From Blattamonas nauphoetae (taxonomy: Eukaryota > Preaxostyla > Oxymonadida): a DNA stretch of 64,000 bases. A program made the translations under genes and the position numbers. The DNA lies in assembly GCA_033064195.1 (NCBI GenBank), contig JARBJD010000126.1, forward strand, positions 1-64,000, in the 5' to 3' direction. A model generated the notes under the pieces. It had not been told where the DNA came from and did no database searches. It saw only the letters and a program-made list of their open reading frames with translations. Below, piece after piece: positions 52,470-62,023 of the stretch; the stretch's first letter is position 1, and each line of letters opens with the position of its first letter.

Positions 52470-52818
52470 CGACTCTTCTTTCATTCCTCTCATCTTCAAC
52501 TTCGTCGTTCTCTGTGATATTCTCCACATTTCTGCCATTTCAGATTATTTTCCAATTTGTGAATGGTAATTCCAGGCAAGTCGTTCTCAGCGAACGTAGA
52601 ATTCATGGTATTTCCGAAAAAATGAAATATGGTCATCGGAAGAGACTGATAAAGATTGGTATCATGAATCACAATCTGATCCTCCCTTAAGAAATGAATC
52701 ATCAGAATCGTCCCTTCATTGGGTCATGGTTCTCTCCAAAACATGCCAGATAATTGTGGTAAAGGGTTGAATCGATCATTCTTCAAAGTTCGATTGGCCC
52801 CACAAACCAACTGAGCTT
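52470..52818. other. Short intergenic stretch
   Basis: 349 bp between the SPRY gene and the next surface-protein gene. Holds only short open frames; no RNA gene, repeat or transposon end recognised. It should contain the promoter of the beta-helix gene starting at 52819. Confidence 0.4.
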
Positions 52819-55800
52819 ATGTTCATGCAATGGCAAGTCCTCGCCATTGTCACTGTCTGGATCTCGAGCTATTCTCTTGACAATGTGCTCTCTCTTGCCG
52901 ATTTTCTCAGTTCTAATACTCAAGCTCATCCTTCAACGGATGAGTTCACTCTGCATGCAAATCATCGCTCATATCACGCCTGCAATCATCCACTGTCCTC
53001 CACAACGATGACACTCGTTGGAAGCTACTCAGAACTGCATCACAGTTCGAATATTCACTCAGCCAACTCTATCTCCGATGAATCTATGGATTCAATCAAG
53101 ATTTCAAGTGTCAACAATCCAATGTGCATCCTGACTGTGAGAAACAGTTCTCTCTCACTTGATTCCTGGATTCTCCATGCCGATGAACCTAACACAATTA
53201 TTTCCTACGTATCATCGTCCTATCTGATGATTCGAAAATCAGAAATCATTTCGAACATTCATCAATCGCCTTTTGTGGTTTCAGGAAGTTATGGAGAAGA
53301 ATCGACAACCATTCAGATTGTGTCATGTTCACACCGTTCAAAAGCGACCCGTATGCTTCCACTTGTGGACATCGACGGCAATCTGGACTCTACCATCATG
53401 AGCCACTCACTTTTCGAAACAAGTGAAGAAAAGAACACAAGACTGCATTCTGAAAGAGATGGAGGCGACGAGATTTGTGTGATTGGGTCCTCGCTCGATG
53501 TCAGTTCTGTTCACTTTCCAATTGGTTCTGGTCCACTTTTCTCGTTTGGAATGCAGAATGAAGAACGATCTGACTTCGACCTCGCCAATGTCAGAATAAA
53601 CACGATGCTCACCTCGTCATCACTTTTGAACGTGACCAGCCAACGCACTCCACTTTCTGAGAACGAGAACAGATTTGGGAGTGTGATGCAGCAAGAGATT
53701 GTTGGGTGTTGCGTGTCGCACTGCTCGAATCACGACAGTGGGACGACGATGCTGGATGTGAACTTTGGAGGCGACCTTCGCAGCCTGAACACCTCCTTCT
53801 CGTCGTGCATCCGCCAGTCGAACGCAGTAGAATCGTATGCAAACAAGAACTACACAAACAAACAGCGCTTAACTTGGCTCGACGCCTCAACCGTCACGTC
53901 AGCGACATTCACATTGTGCACTTTCAGAGAAATGACAGGGGCATTTGGAAATAGCTACGGTGGTGCAGCGATCCTCATCTTCAACATTGCCGCCTCACTC
54001 AGCATCACTCAATGCTCCTTCCATCGCTGCAACGTCACTGCTCAGAACGACGATGGAGGCGCAATCTTCGTTCGACTTCCTGATTCAAGCAATAACACTC
54101 TGAAAGTCGAGAAGTCGTCCTTCACTGAATGCAAAACGATCGGAGAGTCCGCCAATCATGGAGGGAGCATCTTTACTCGTGAGCCTAAACAACTTTCAAT
54201 CACCAATTCATTCTTCGAGAAAGGGAAAGCTCAATATGATTCAGCCGTCACGATTTACAGTTCATCGATCTCAGTCTTCTCGAACTGCTCATTTGTGGAT
54301 TGTGAAACGCTAAACAGAGGAACACTCGGGTTTTACTACAATGCAACCATCTCAAAACTGGCCTATCTCTGCTTCCGAGGCTGCTCGTCAAGAGACCAAC
54401 CATCGTCCAAAGACATCTACTTCCACAACCTCACCCTTCCTTCAGTGTCGTCCAAGATCACCAACTGTGATTCGACGTCAGGTGCTCCGAACGTCTATTT
54501 TCTAGCGACGAATGCATCTGACAGCACGCTCGTCCCGCAGATCACATCCACACCGACCATCGACACATGCAAAGTGACGTTCAGTGGAGCCACAGCGACT
54601 GTGACAGTGACCACGAAGGAAGTGATTGGAGGAGCGATGGGGATTCTGTTGGAAGGATGTCTCGTGCCTCGCTTGGTTTTCGTGCAGTTTGGTGTGAATG
54701 GAGAGAACTCGTCAATCGGGACAGCGACTATGTCATCTGGAGCGAATGGGATTCTTCCGTCAGCCACTTACTCTCTCCGCTCATTCGTCCTTCCTGGTGA
54801 TGTTGGTTCTCAACTGTTCTCTGCCTCAGCGACTCTGAAAGATGCCAACACAACAGCGATCACAGTGAATGGAGTGATGCTTCTGGAAGGATTGTATTCG
54901 ATGCTTGTTCAGAGCACTGGGTCGCCAATCAACATTTCGCTGACTCGCACGAACTCGCTGACTCTGACAGGGGATGCTCCTCTTTATCCGTCGAGTGCGA
55001 CAGGACGACTTGACTGGTCGATGCAATACACAATCATTCGAGTTGAACATGAAAAAAGTGGAACGGTGTCAGCAGTTCGACGAACCAACACTCTCACCTT
55101 CACCACTCCCTCCGAACAAGCCCGAATCGCGTCTGTCATCTCTCGCTCGCTGAATGGCGCGAAAGATGAAGTCACGATTGTGCTCAGTGGATTCTCGCTC
55201 CCATCTGGAACAGGCTCGATTTTTGTGAAACCGTTGGATGGACCTGCTCTTGTTGAGGGACTTGTGACAGTGTCGAAAGCAACACAGTGCTCGGCTGTTT
55301 TCTCAGTTGGTTGGGATGAAAACTCAACCCATCTCGCCTTCGCAAGGACATATTTGGTTCAATCAGCATCGTCTAACTCAGTGTCGATTGTGGTTGATTC
55401 TGGAATCTCCTTTGTTGTTCCTTCTCCGCCTGTGATCACGTCCTTCGTTCTTCCAGCTGACTGTTCATCTGACTCGTTTTCGATGTCTGTGACTGGATTG
55501 AACTTGCCATCTCTGGAAACATTCATCGTCGCCCTCTCTTCGTCCAGATCGTTCGAGATCAGCTTCGTTGACGGAACGACAGGAACTGGAACGATCAAAG
55601 CTGGTCTTCCCTCGGAAATTCAGTTCAACACAACTTATTCGATTGTGAGTGTGACGAAGGGAGGAGAACACGTCCTTCTCAACCAAACGAGTCTGACGAC
55701 TCCTCTTGGCCCAACACTGGAGACAGTGACAACTGCTCTGAATGCTTCGAACAAGAACAATGTGATCTTGACTCTGACAGGCTCTCGAATGATGATTGGT

Positions 55801-57210
55801 CAACACACACTCTCTTTTGTCGAGCAAGGCCAATCCACACCAATCAATGTTTCTGTCTCGATCGACACAACGACAGCAGGAAGTGGAGAGGAAGTTGTAT
55901 TTGGAGGGTCGAAGCTGAAATATGGGACGACATACACAATCTCATTGCTGACATCCGACACACTCCACTTCGCTCTGGATGGATCTCTCACTTTTCAAAC
56001 GCCAGATGAACCAGCTCGAATTGTTGGGATTTGGGTCGAGTTGGACTCGAGTGGGAACACGACATCGATCACAGTTCGAGGACGGCGGATTGCGAAAGGA
56101 TCGTACACAGTGAAACTGAACTCGGAAAGTGGCCCTTCATTGGTGGTTTCGTTTGTGGATGAGATGAGTGATGAGAGGAACTCGAGCGTCAGTTCAGTTT
56201 CAAATTTTGGAGAATCGGCAGTTCTGTCATTCGACACGACATACTCACTCTTCTCTGTTGTGCCAACCTCGTCACCTTCCTCATCTCTCCTGATTGATGC
56301 GAATCCCAAGTCATTCATGATTTCCGAATCAGCTCGGATCACGGACATCACGATTGGGAGCTTATCGGACGCTCTGAGAACAACAGCGACGCTTACGATG
56401 ACAGGACAAGCTCTTCAGCCGAACAGAGACTACGAGATCCATCTGTCTGGTGTCCCAAAAACGAGCTCATCGACAGCGGCCAATATTGAGCCAGATGTTC
56501 GAACGATCACGATTCGAACGGACTCTTCAAACCCAACGAAATGTGGGTCGAAGGACGTGGTGTTCTATCCTCACGATTCGGCAGACTTGCTGTTCGGATA
56601 CAAATACAGTGTGGATTCTGTGTCGCATGGTGGATCAACTCTCCTGCAGAATGCTGACCTTTCGATCTGCACTCCCTCTGAGCCAGCTCGCCTGTCGTGC
56701 ATCGAATCGTGTTCACTGACGGCTTCGAAGGATGTGGTGGTTGTGATTGTGAAAGGGTTTGCTCTGAAACAAGACACAGCATCGATGATAGTGAAGTCAG
56801 AAGATGGGAACGAATTTGAGAGTGATGGGAAGATTGAAGTGAAGAGCTCATCAGAATGCTGGATTAGATTCAAAGCGAGTTGGGAAGAGAACACGACTCA
56901 TCTTGCGTTTGTGAAGAACTACAAACTGAATGTTGGGAAAGGTGGATCGAACGATCTGATCATCACACCCGATTTGGCGTTCACTGTTCCTTCTGGTCCG
57001 ATCATCACATCGATTTCTGCGCCTCTCACTTGCTTGTCGTCTTCATTCTCCGTTGGGATTGTTGGGACAGATCTGCCGATTGAATCTGGGTTCACAATGG
57101 AACTGGTTGAGGGTTTCTCGTTTGTGGTTGATTTCGATACATCGACAACAGGAAACGGGACAATCTCAGCGAGTCTGCCTGATCAGTCTGCACTGATCAT
57201 GTTCGTCTGA
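52819..57210 (+). CDS. Beta-helix/Ig-module surface protein, C-terminally truncated
   Basis: 1463 residues. A signal peptide (MFMQWQVLAIVTVWISS) starts it. Residues to about 560 form beta-helix coils (for example CSFHRCNV, SFTECKT, SFVDCET). After that come about eight Ig-like modules, each opening with a TP/VPS-x-x-ARI or PVITS motif (SEQARIASVIS, PARIVGIW, PARLSCIE, PPVITSF, GPIITSIS) and ending with a (T/A)YS(I/L) strand. The frame stops at 57210 inside the last module, with no membrane helix or cytoplasmic domain, unlike its relatives in the window. A transposon nest starts about 100 bp later, so the end was probably lost in a rearrangement. As it stands it would be secreted, or non-functional. 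Confidence 0.7.
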   Translation: MFMQWQVLAIVTVWISSYSLDNVLSLADFLSSNTQAHPSTDEFTLHANHRSYHACNHPLSSTTMTLVGSYSELHHSSNIHSANSISDESMDSIKISSVNNPMCILTVRNSSLSLDSWILHADEPNTIISYVSSSYLMIRKSEIISNIHQSPFVVSGSYGEESTTIQIVSCSHRSKATRMLPLVDIDGNLDSTIMSHSLFETSEEKNTRLHSERDGGDEICVIGSSLDVSSVHFPIGSGPLFSFGMQNEERSDFDLANVRINTMLTSSSLLNVTSQRTPLSENENRFGSVMQQEIVGCCVSHCSNHDSGTTMLDVNFGGDLRSLNTSFSSCIRQSNAVESYANKNYTNKQRLTWLDASTVTSATFTLCTFREMTGAFGNSYGGAAILIFNIAASLSITQCSFHRCNVTAQNDDGGAIFVRLPDSSNNTLKVEKSSFTECKTIGESANHGGSIFTREPKQLSITNSFFEKGKAQYDSAVTIYSSSISVFSNCSFVDCETLNRGTLGFYYNATISKLAYLCFRGCSSRDQPSSKDIYFHNLTLPSVSSKITNCDSTSGAPNVYFLATNASDSTLVPQITSTPTIDTCKVTFSGATATVTVTTKEVIGGAMGILLEGCLVPRLVFVQFGVNGENSSIGTATMSSGANGILPSATYSLRSFVLPGDVGSQLFSASATLKDANTTAITVNGVMLLEGLYSMLVQSTGSPINISLTRTNSLTLTGDAPLYPSSATGRLDWSMQYTIIRVEHEKSGTVSAVRRTNTLTFTTPSEQARIASVISRSLNGAKDEVTIVLSGFSLPSGTGSIFVKPLDGPALVEGLVTVSKATQCSAVFSVGWDENSTHLAFARTYLVQSASSNSVSIVVDSGISFVVPSPPVITSFVLPADCSSDSFSMSVTGLNLPSLETFIVALSSSRSFEISFVDGTTGTGTIKAGLPSEIQFNTTYSIVSVTKGGEHVLLNQTSLTTPLGPTLETVTTALNASNKNNVILTLTGSRMMIGQHTLSFVEQGQSTPINVSVSIDTTTAGSGEEVVFGGSKLKYGTTYTISLLTSDTLHFALDGSLTFQTPDEPARIVGIWVELDSSGNTTSITVRGRRIAKGSYTVKLNSESGPSLVVSFVDEMSDERNSSVSSVSNFGESAVLSFDTTYSLFSVVPTSSPSSSLLIDANPKSFMISESARITDITIGSLSDALRTTATLTMTGQALQPNRDYEIHLSGVPKTSSSTAANIEPDVRTITIRTDSSNPTKCGSKDVVFYPHDSADLLFGYKYSVDSVSHGGSTLLQNADLSICTPSEPARLSCIESCSLTASKDVVVVIVKGFALKQDTASMIVKSEDGNEFESDGKIEVKSSSECWIRFKASWEENTTHLAFVKNYKLNVGKGGSNDLIITPDLAFTVPSGPIITSISAPLTCLSSSFSVGIVGTDLPIESGFTMELVEGFSFVVDFDTSTTGNGTISASLPDQSALIMFV

Positions 57211-57327
57211 GCTCGGAAGAGTGAGAATCCTTCCACATCTGAAGTGAGAAGTTTGGTAATGGGTTAGATTCTCATCTGTTTTTTGTTTGAAGTTTGGTCA
57301 CTTCGGAACGATGGACAATTCAAGTAG

Positions 57328-57808
57328 GGCAAGTGTTGACTTGGTGGGCCACAAGTGATCGAGGCGTGTCTTGACCTTTTGTTCAACTATACCGTCCTCT
57401 CATCACAACAGGTTACATATAGTTTTGAGAACGCCAGGTTGCCGAAATATTGATCATAGTGTCGTGATCGTCGCAACGAATTCCAAACTCGGTTGATCCT
57501 GACTGATGAGGGCGATTGGTGAACACTATCTTTTCACCTTTTCAATTTCCCGGTTCATTTCACCCTTTTATCTGTCATTTCATCATAATTTTTCACTAAA
57601 TTTTGTTTGATCATTGTTTTCGGTGAAGGGACATGATGGAACACATCTACCAACAAAACACCCAAATTCAGATCACGCTCGACGCTTGCGTGGTGCAATC
57701 GGTAGATCGCCCGCTTTGAAAGCTTGAGGACGCGGGTTCAAGACCTACCAGCGTCCTCTTTTTTTTTCTCAACTTAGAATTTTTTGGCCCACCAACTCGA
57801 CATTTGCC
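57328..57808 (+). mobile_element. tRNA-carrying TIR element, copy B (481 bp)
   Basis: Starts GGCAAGTGTTGACTTGGTGG and ends with the inverted partner (…CCAACTCGACATTTGCC). Perfect 8-bp target duplication TCAAGTAG at 57320-57327 and 57809-57816. The right ~155 bp, including the tRNA-like gene and the end repeat, are nearly identical to copy A, while the left ~325 bp have drifted to roughly 80% by eye. Non-autonomous; the transposase that moves it was not found in this window. Confidence 0.88.
57681..57755 (+). tRNA. tRNA-like Pol III gene, copy B
   Basis: Same 75 nt as copy A. A-box at about 57691-57702, B-box at 57735-57745, T9 run at 57759-57767. As an alternative to a cloverleaf it can fold as nested helices: GACGCT/AGCGTC, GGTAG/CTACC and CCCGC/GCGGG. 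The cloverleaf reading gives anticodon TGA (Ser) but needs several mismatches. Confidence 0.5.
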
Positions 57809-57973
57809 TCAAGTAGCTTGGATTCGTTTCATAATCGGCTCAAGGAGTTACGAGGGTTCGCCGCCAAAGTTTTCACGACGATGTTGGTTCCGGAGTCGGA
57901 GGAGGCGCAGGAGTTCGCCAATATGCAAATGCCTCAATATCTGACTCCGGCCGCAGGAGCACTCTTCCATTTA

Positions 57974-58211
57974 TAGTGGTGTCACCAATCGGTGTCTTGT
58001 CACCAATTGGTACTTTTCTCATATTTGATAGAAGAGATAGTGAATATGAACTGTGTGAAGTGATAGAGTTAATTGATACCCCCTTCACGAGAAAAACACG
58101 AAATACTAGTTGTGTGTCCAGATCATGGGTTAGATCATCTTTCGACATGAAAAAGAGGACAGATTAGACTTTATTCACATCATATTTTGCTTCTTTCACT
58201 CTATTTAGTAA
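57974..58211. repeat. Left terminal inverted repeat of the 3.3-kb element
   Basis: About 238 bp; outer end TAGTGGTGTCACCAATCGG. The homologous tail runs to around 58211, where the two arms start to differ. Contains a short internal palindrome (ACCAATCGGTGTCTTG / TCACCAATTGGT). Confidence 0.85.
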
Positions 58212-60950
58212 TCTTTAGACGTATATTGACATGATTCTTATTGATTGAAATAATGAAATGAAAAGATGGGCAGATCGATTTCTGTTCCTCGTCGGATGTG
58301 CTGTTGTCAGCTTTGAACGTGAAGACTGGGTATGTGTCAAGACTGAGCACGAACAGCTGTCTCATCAGGCGAAGGATGTCAGAAATGTAAGGACGAAAGG
58401 CGACGATGTTGCCGAGGAGGAGATTGAGGGAGAGGATCCCAGCTGCCTCTTCGCCCTCATCCAGCTCTGATTTCACTTCATCTTCGAGAGCCTTCGAGAC
58501 CGGTTTGGAGATGGCTGAGACAAGTTGAAGGATGACGTGGACGAGTCGTTGGAGGAGCAACTGTCCACAGATGTCTGCGAGGCGATGTGTCGTTGGTTTG
58601 CTCATCGTTCGGATGAGGATGGAGAGGAGCGAGTGCACTGCCTCGGAGAACTAGGATTGGACAGCAAACGGCTTGTCTGATATGGGGCTGCTGGAAGACG
58701 GGTAGCTTGTGAGGTGGACGGAGGGGATGAGGGTGCTGATGTAGGAGAGCGAGGGAGGGACGAACTGGGAGTTGGGAGTGCTCAGGTTGGAGGTGTTATT
58801 CGCCAAAGATTTCTCCACTCTGCTCAGAAGCTGGTTGGATTGCGATTGGATGAACATGCTCCATGTACTCTTCGTGTCTGCGTCTTCGAAGAATCTGGAT
58901 TCGCCCAGAATGTTGAAGAGGGAGAGGCAGAAGAAGCTGAGAATGGACGAGAGAGCCCTTGTGTGTGTGAACGCCCTCATTCCAGCAGAAGCGATTGGGA
59001 GAGTGAGACGAGCGAGAGAAGCGTCGTTCCAAGTGTCTCGTTGTCCTCAAGCGAAGAATTCACAGCCAACCTGAACTGCGTCTCGAAGTCCTAGAGCAGC
59101 GGTCACGCGGTGGCTGCGATGGGAGAGTGAGAGGAAGTCAGCGAGCATTTCCAATATCATGTCGACTGTGATGACCACTGTGGGGAGACTCAACTGCTCA
59201 GTGAAGTTGTATGCGGGAAGGATGAAATGGAGTGAGTGTGATGTCGGGTTTGTGTGGAAAACATGAAATAACTCCGAACATGGCATCTTTGGCTGTCAGT
59301 TGTGGTTGTACTGTGTCTTCTTTCCATCGTCTGCCACAAGACCGTCTCCAGACTGTACCCAATCTTCTCTCTCGTTCACAACATCTCGATGTTCATGAGT
59401 GGTGGAAGAACCGACGAGATCACATCCCTGTTCAGCGCGGCGTTGGGCAACCCGATGTCAGCGGGAACATTTGGTGTGGGTGGATGAGAGAAGGGAGAGG
59501 TGACGGACCGGACCTGTCGATAACTGTCGCGCAATTCGCGATATATTCGTTGAACAACGTCTGTCGCATATTGTTGTCGAGTGCAGGAAGTTAAGAACAC
59601 ACGAACAGTCAAACGAGGTTTGGATTTGCAGCGAGGATCCTGATGTCGTCGCTGTGATTGAACTGAAATTTCTCGAAAGTGTCTGCAGTCGCTAGAGGTG
59701 TAAGAAAGGTGTATCAACTGAGGAGATGAATGATTGGCGAATGAAGGCTCCAGTGGATTGAGGAGAGGAGAGTGGACTGAGCGAGGAGGACGTGTTCGGC
59801 ACGAGAAGAGTGAGAGGGAGAAGATCAGGGGCGAAAGTGAAGGGATGATGTCGAGAGAGGAAGCAAGACGAGAAATATGTGTTGAAGAAGATGCTGTCGT
59901 AAAACAGATGTCCATGCGTGTCGACAAACACTGTCTGGTGTTTGGGTGCTGGGGGCGAAGAAAGGAGCATGTTCTCAAACTGGAGCGAAGTGGAATCGTT
60001 GAGAAGATGTTGTGAGAGAGGTGTGGATGAACACTGATTTCTGCGCTTTTCTCTCGTCTCTCACATCGATGATCTCATCTGTCGTCGAAGCAAGGTCATT
60101 CTTGATCTGCAGGGGAATCTATTTGAGCGGCTTCTTCGGGCAGGCTTTGGCTGACGAGATCACGTCGACAAGTGACAATATTCAATCGTCCTTCGCTTTG
60201 CTTCGCACGACGTGGTTGTTGCTGTGCTGTTTGTCGTGCAATTTCTTCTCGCTCCGCGTGATGAGCACAAAGGGAACAAAAAACTTCCGATGAAGATCAA
60301 ACTGTCTCCGAGTTTCATCGTTCTTCACTAACAACGTTTCGACTTGAAAATCGTCGAGTGAAGGAACAGAGAAGGACGTGATTGGTGATGAGTGTGCAGT
60401 TGAGGTGAAGGTGAGGATGGAAACAGGACCCAGCCACATTCGAATGAACACGTTGTTTTGTGACGTCACAACAACATGGGTAGAGAGTGTTGGGGGGACA
60501 GGATACTCACCTGTCATGATAAGATGAGAGAAGGTGTGAGGATGTAGATTTCCAGAACAGCGGTGGATGTGACAGTAATGAAAGCTGGCAGATAAGGAGG
60601 GGAACATGGAAGAACGAAGCAAAAGCGAGTTTAGGGTGTTTTGGATGGATGGTGAAGAGTGAGACCAGCAATGGATGTGATTGAGAGGGCGGATTGCATC
60701 AACCAGAAGATCAAGATCATTCCTTCAAAACAGGAGTCTGTCGCTGTTTGAGTTGATGTGAGTGTCGGAGAGTTGTGAGATACGTGATTGGAACTCATCG
60801 ACAGGAAAGTCGACGGGAATTTTTAGCTCTGGGGGTTCCGTGGAGAGAGAGGGAGATGATCATTGAGTTGAACAAACACAACGCGGGTTGCCGCAATTGT
60901 GATGATGATGAGAACGGTTCGAATGATGAGGTGAAATGGAGGTTTGACTA
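58201..60950 (-). pseudogene. Multi-exon host-like gene carried inside the TIR element
   Basis: Minus-strand coding segments separated by intron-like gaps with GT-AG ends. They include a 60.6-60.2 kb block (DDFQVETLLVKNDETRRQFD), a 59.9-59.7 kb block (QTVFVDTHGHLFYDSIFFN), a segment near 59.66-59.6 kb (FEKFQFNHSDDIRILAAN), 59.5-59.4 kb, 59.25-59.05 kb (LPTVVITVDMILEMLADFL), and a C-terminal helical block at 58.6-58.3 kb (LADICGQLLLQRLVHVILQL). The product would be several hundred residues, largely helical with Ser-rich linkers. I do not recognise it. Retained splice sites and open exons suggest the capture was recent or the gene is still used. The 5' end is not resolved. Confidence 0.45.
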
Positions 60951-61053
60951 AATGTCACCTTTCTGGAAATGGTGATATGATGATCCCATTATATGACACA
61001 GAGAGAAATTAGACAGGAAAATCACGAGAATAGGCAGTATTTTAGTCTCATGA

Positions 61054-61291
61054 TTGCAAAATAAAGTGAAAGAAGCAAAATATGATGTGAATAAAGTCTA
61101 ATCTGTCCTCTTTTTCATGTCGAAAGATGATCTAACCCATGATCTGGACACACAACTAGTATTTCGTGTTTTTCTCGTGAAGGGGGTATCAATTAACTCT
61201 ATCACTTCACACAGTTCATATTCACTATCTCTTCTATCAAATATGAGAAAAGCACCAATTGGTGACAAGACACCGATTGGTGACACCACTA
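61054..61291. repeat. Right terminal inverted repeat of the 3.3-kb element
   Basis: Inverted partner of the repeat at 57974, ending GGTGACACCACTA next to TTA. One mismatch was seen in the outer 75 bp, at the position corresponding to GCACCAATTGG here versus GTACC there. Confidence 0.85.
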
Positions 61292-61716
61292 TTAGTTCGT
61301 TTGATGATGGGGACGATAGACTTGGCCTTTGGTCTCGATTCGGAAAGTTGGCAGGCTGCCATTACCGGACTCGCACAGAGAGCCCCTCAACGACAGGTTC
61401 TCACGCCTCAACCATTCACACGTAATCAAATTCCGTCACTGAACACACCTCAACTTGAGGATTTGGGCAGTACCACACCTCCGATCTTTCACCTGCCAGC
61501 CCAACGCCAAGGCGTGCAATTCCAAACAGAACAACATGATGCAATCGAATCACTCCCCAATCGAGGTGCAAATGCGATGGATGAAGTGGAGATGAATGAC
61601 CTCCAAACAACGATGGTGGAGGTGGCAACTGAACTGCCCCTTTTCACGTGGAACCCGGTCGCACTCCAAACATTACGTGAGGTGATGAAGCTGGTGGAAG
61701 GTACAGCTCGACTAGT

Positions 61717-61895
61717 TCTGAAATGCATTTTAATTTTTCAGAAATAGATTTTAATTGTTCAGAAATGTACTTTAATTTTTCAGAAATGAACATAATTGTT
61801 CAGAAATGAACAGAGATTGTTCAGAAATGAACAGTGATTCTTCCCAAATGAACAGTGATTTTTCTGAAATGAATACTAATTTTTCATAAATGAAG
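61717..61895 (+). repeat. Left subterminal array of the mariner
   Basis: About nine copies of a ~20-bp unit, TTCAGAAATGAACAGTGATT and variants, running inward from the left end. Inverted relative to the right-hand array. Possibly transposase or host-factor binding sites. Confidence 0.8.
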
Positions 61896-62023
61896 GATCA
61901 AAATGAGTTGTCCAGATGCAATTTAGAAGCTATATTCAGGCTTCTGAAAAATGAAAAAAGGTTGATCGGACCCTTAAATTGTCTAAAAAAATTACGCGTA
62001 ACCATTTCCAATTGTGACATCAG

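Larger units (their letters stand above)
57974..61291. mobile_element. 3.3-kb long-TIR element with captured host-like gene
   Basis: About 238-bp inverted repeats, TAGTGGTGTCACC…GGTGACACCACTA, match at nearly every base (one difference in the outer ~75 bp). Flanked by TTA on both sides (57971-57973, 61292-61294). A TA duplication is possible instead, but only TTA keeps the interrupted outer frame in register. TTA fits PIF/Harbinger-type insertion; the ends do not settle the family. No transposase is seen inside. The interior is filled by a minus-strand, multi-intron gene, so this looks like a Pack-type non-autonomous element. Confidence 0.7.

Noticed and set aside
57974-61291. TA target duplication (Tc1-type) for the 3.3-kb element
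   Set aside because: TA is possible at the ends, but only a TTA duplication keeps the interrupted outer reading frame in register, so TTA was preferred. It is not proven.
57873-61425. Two similar proteins starting MSKDDLTHDL as a gene pair
   Set aside because: Their shared part is just the translated terminal inverted repeat of the 3.3-kb element read from each end.
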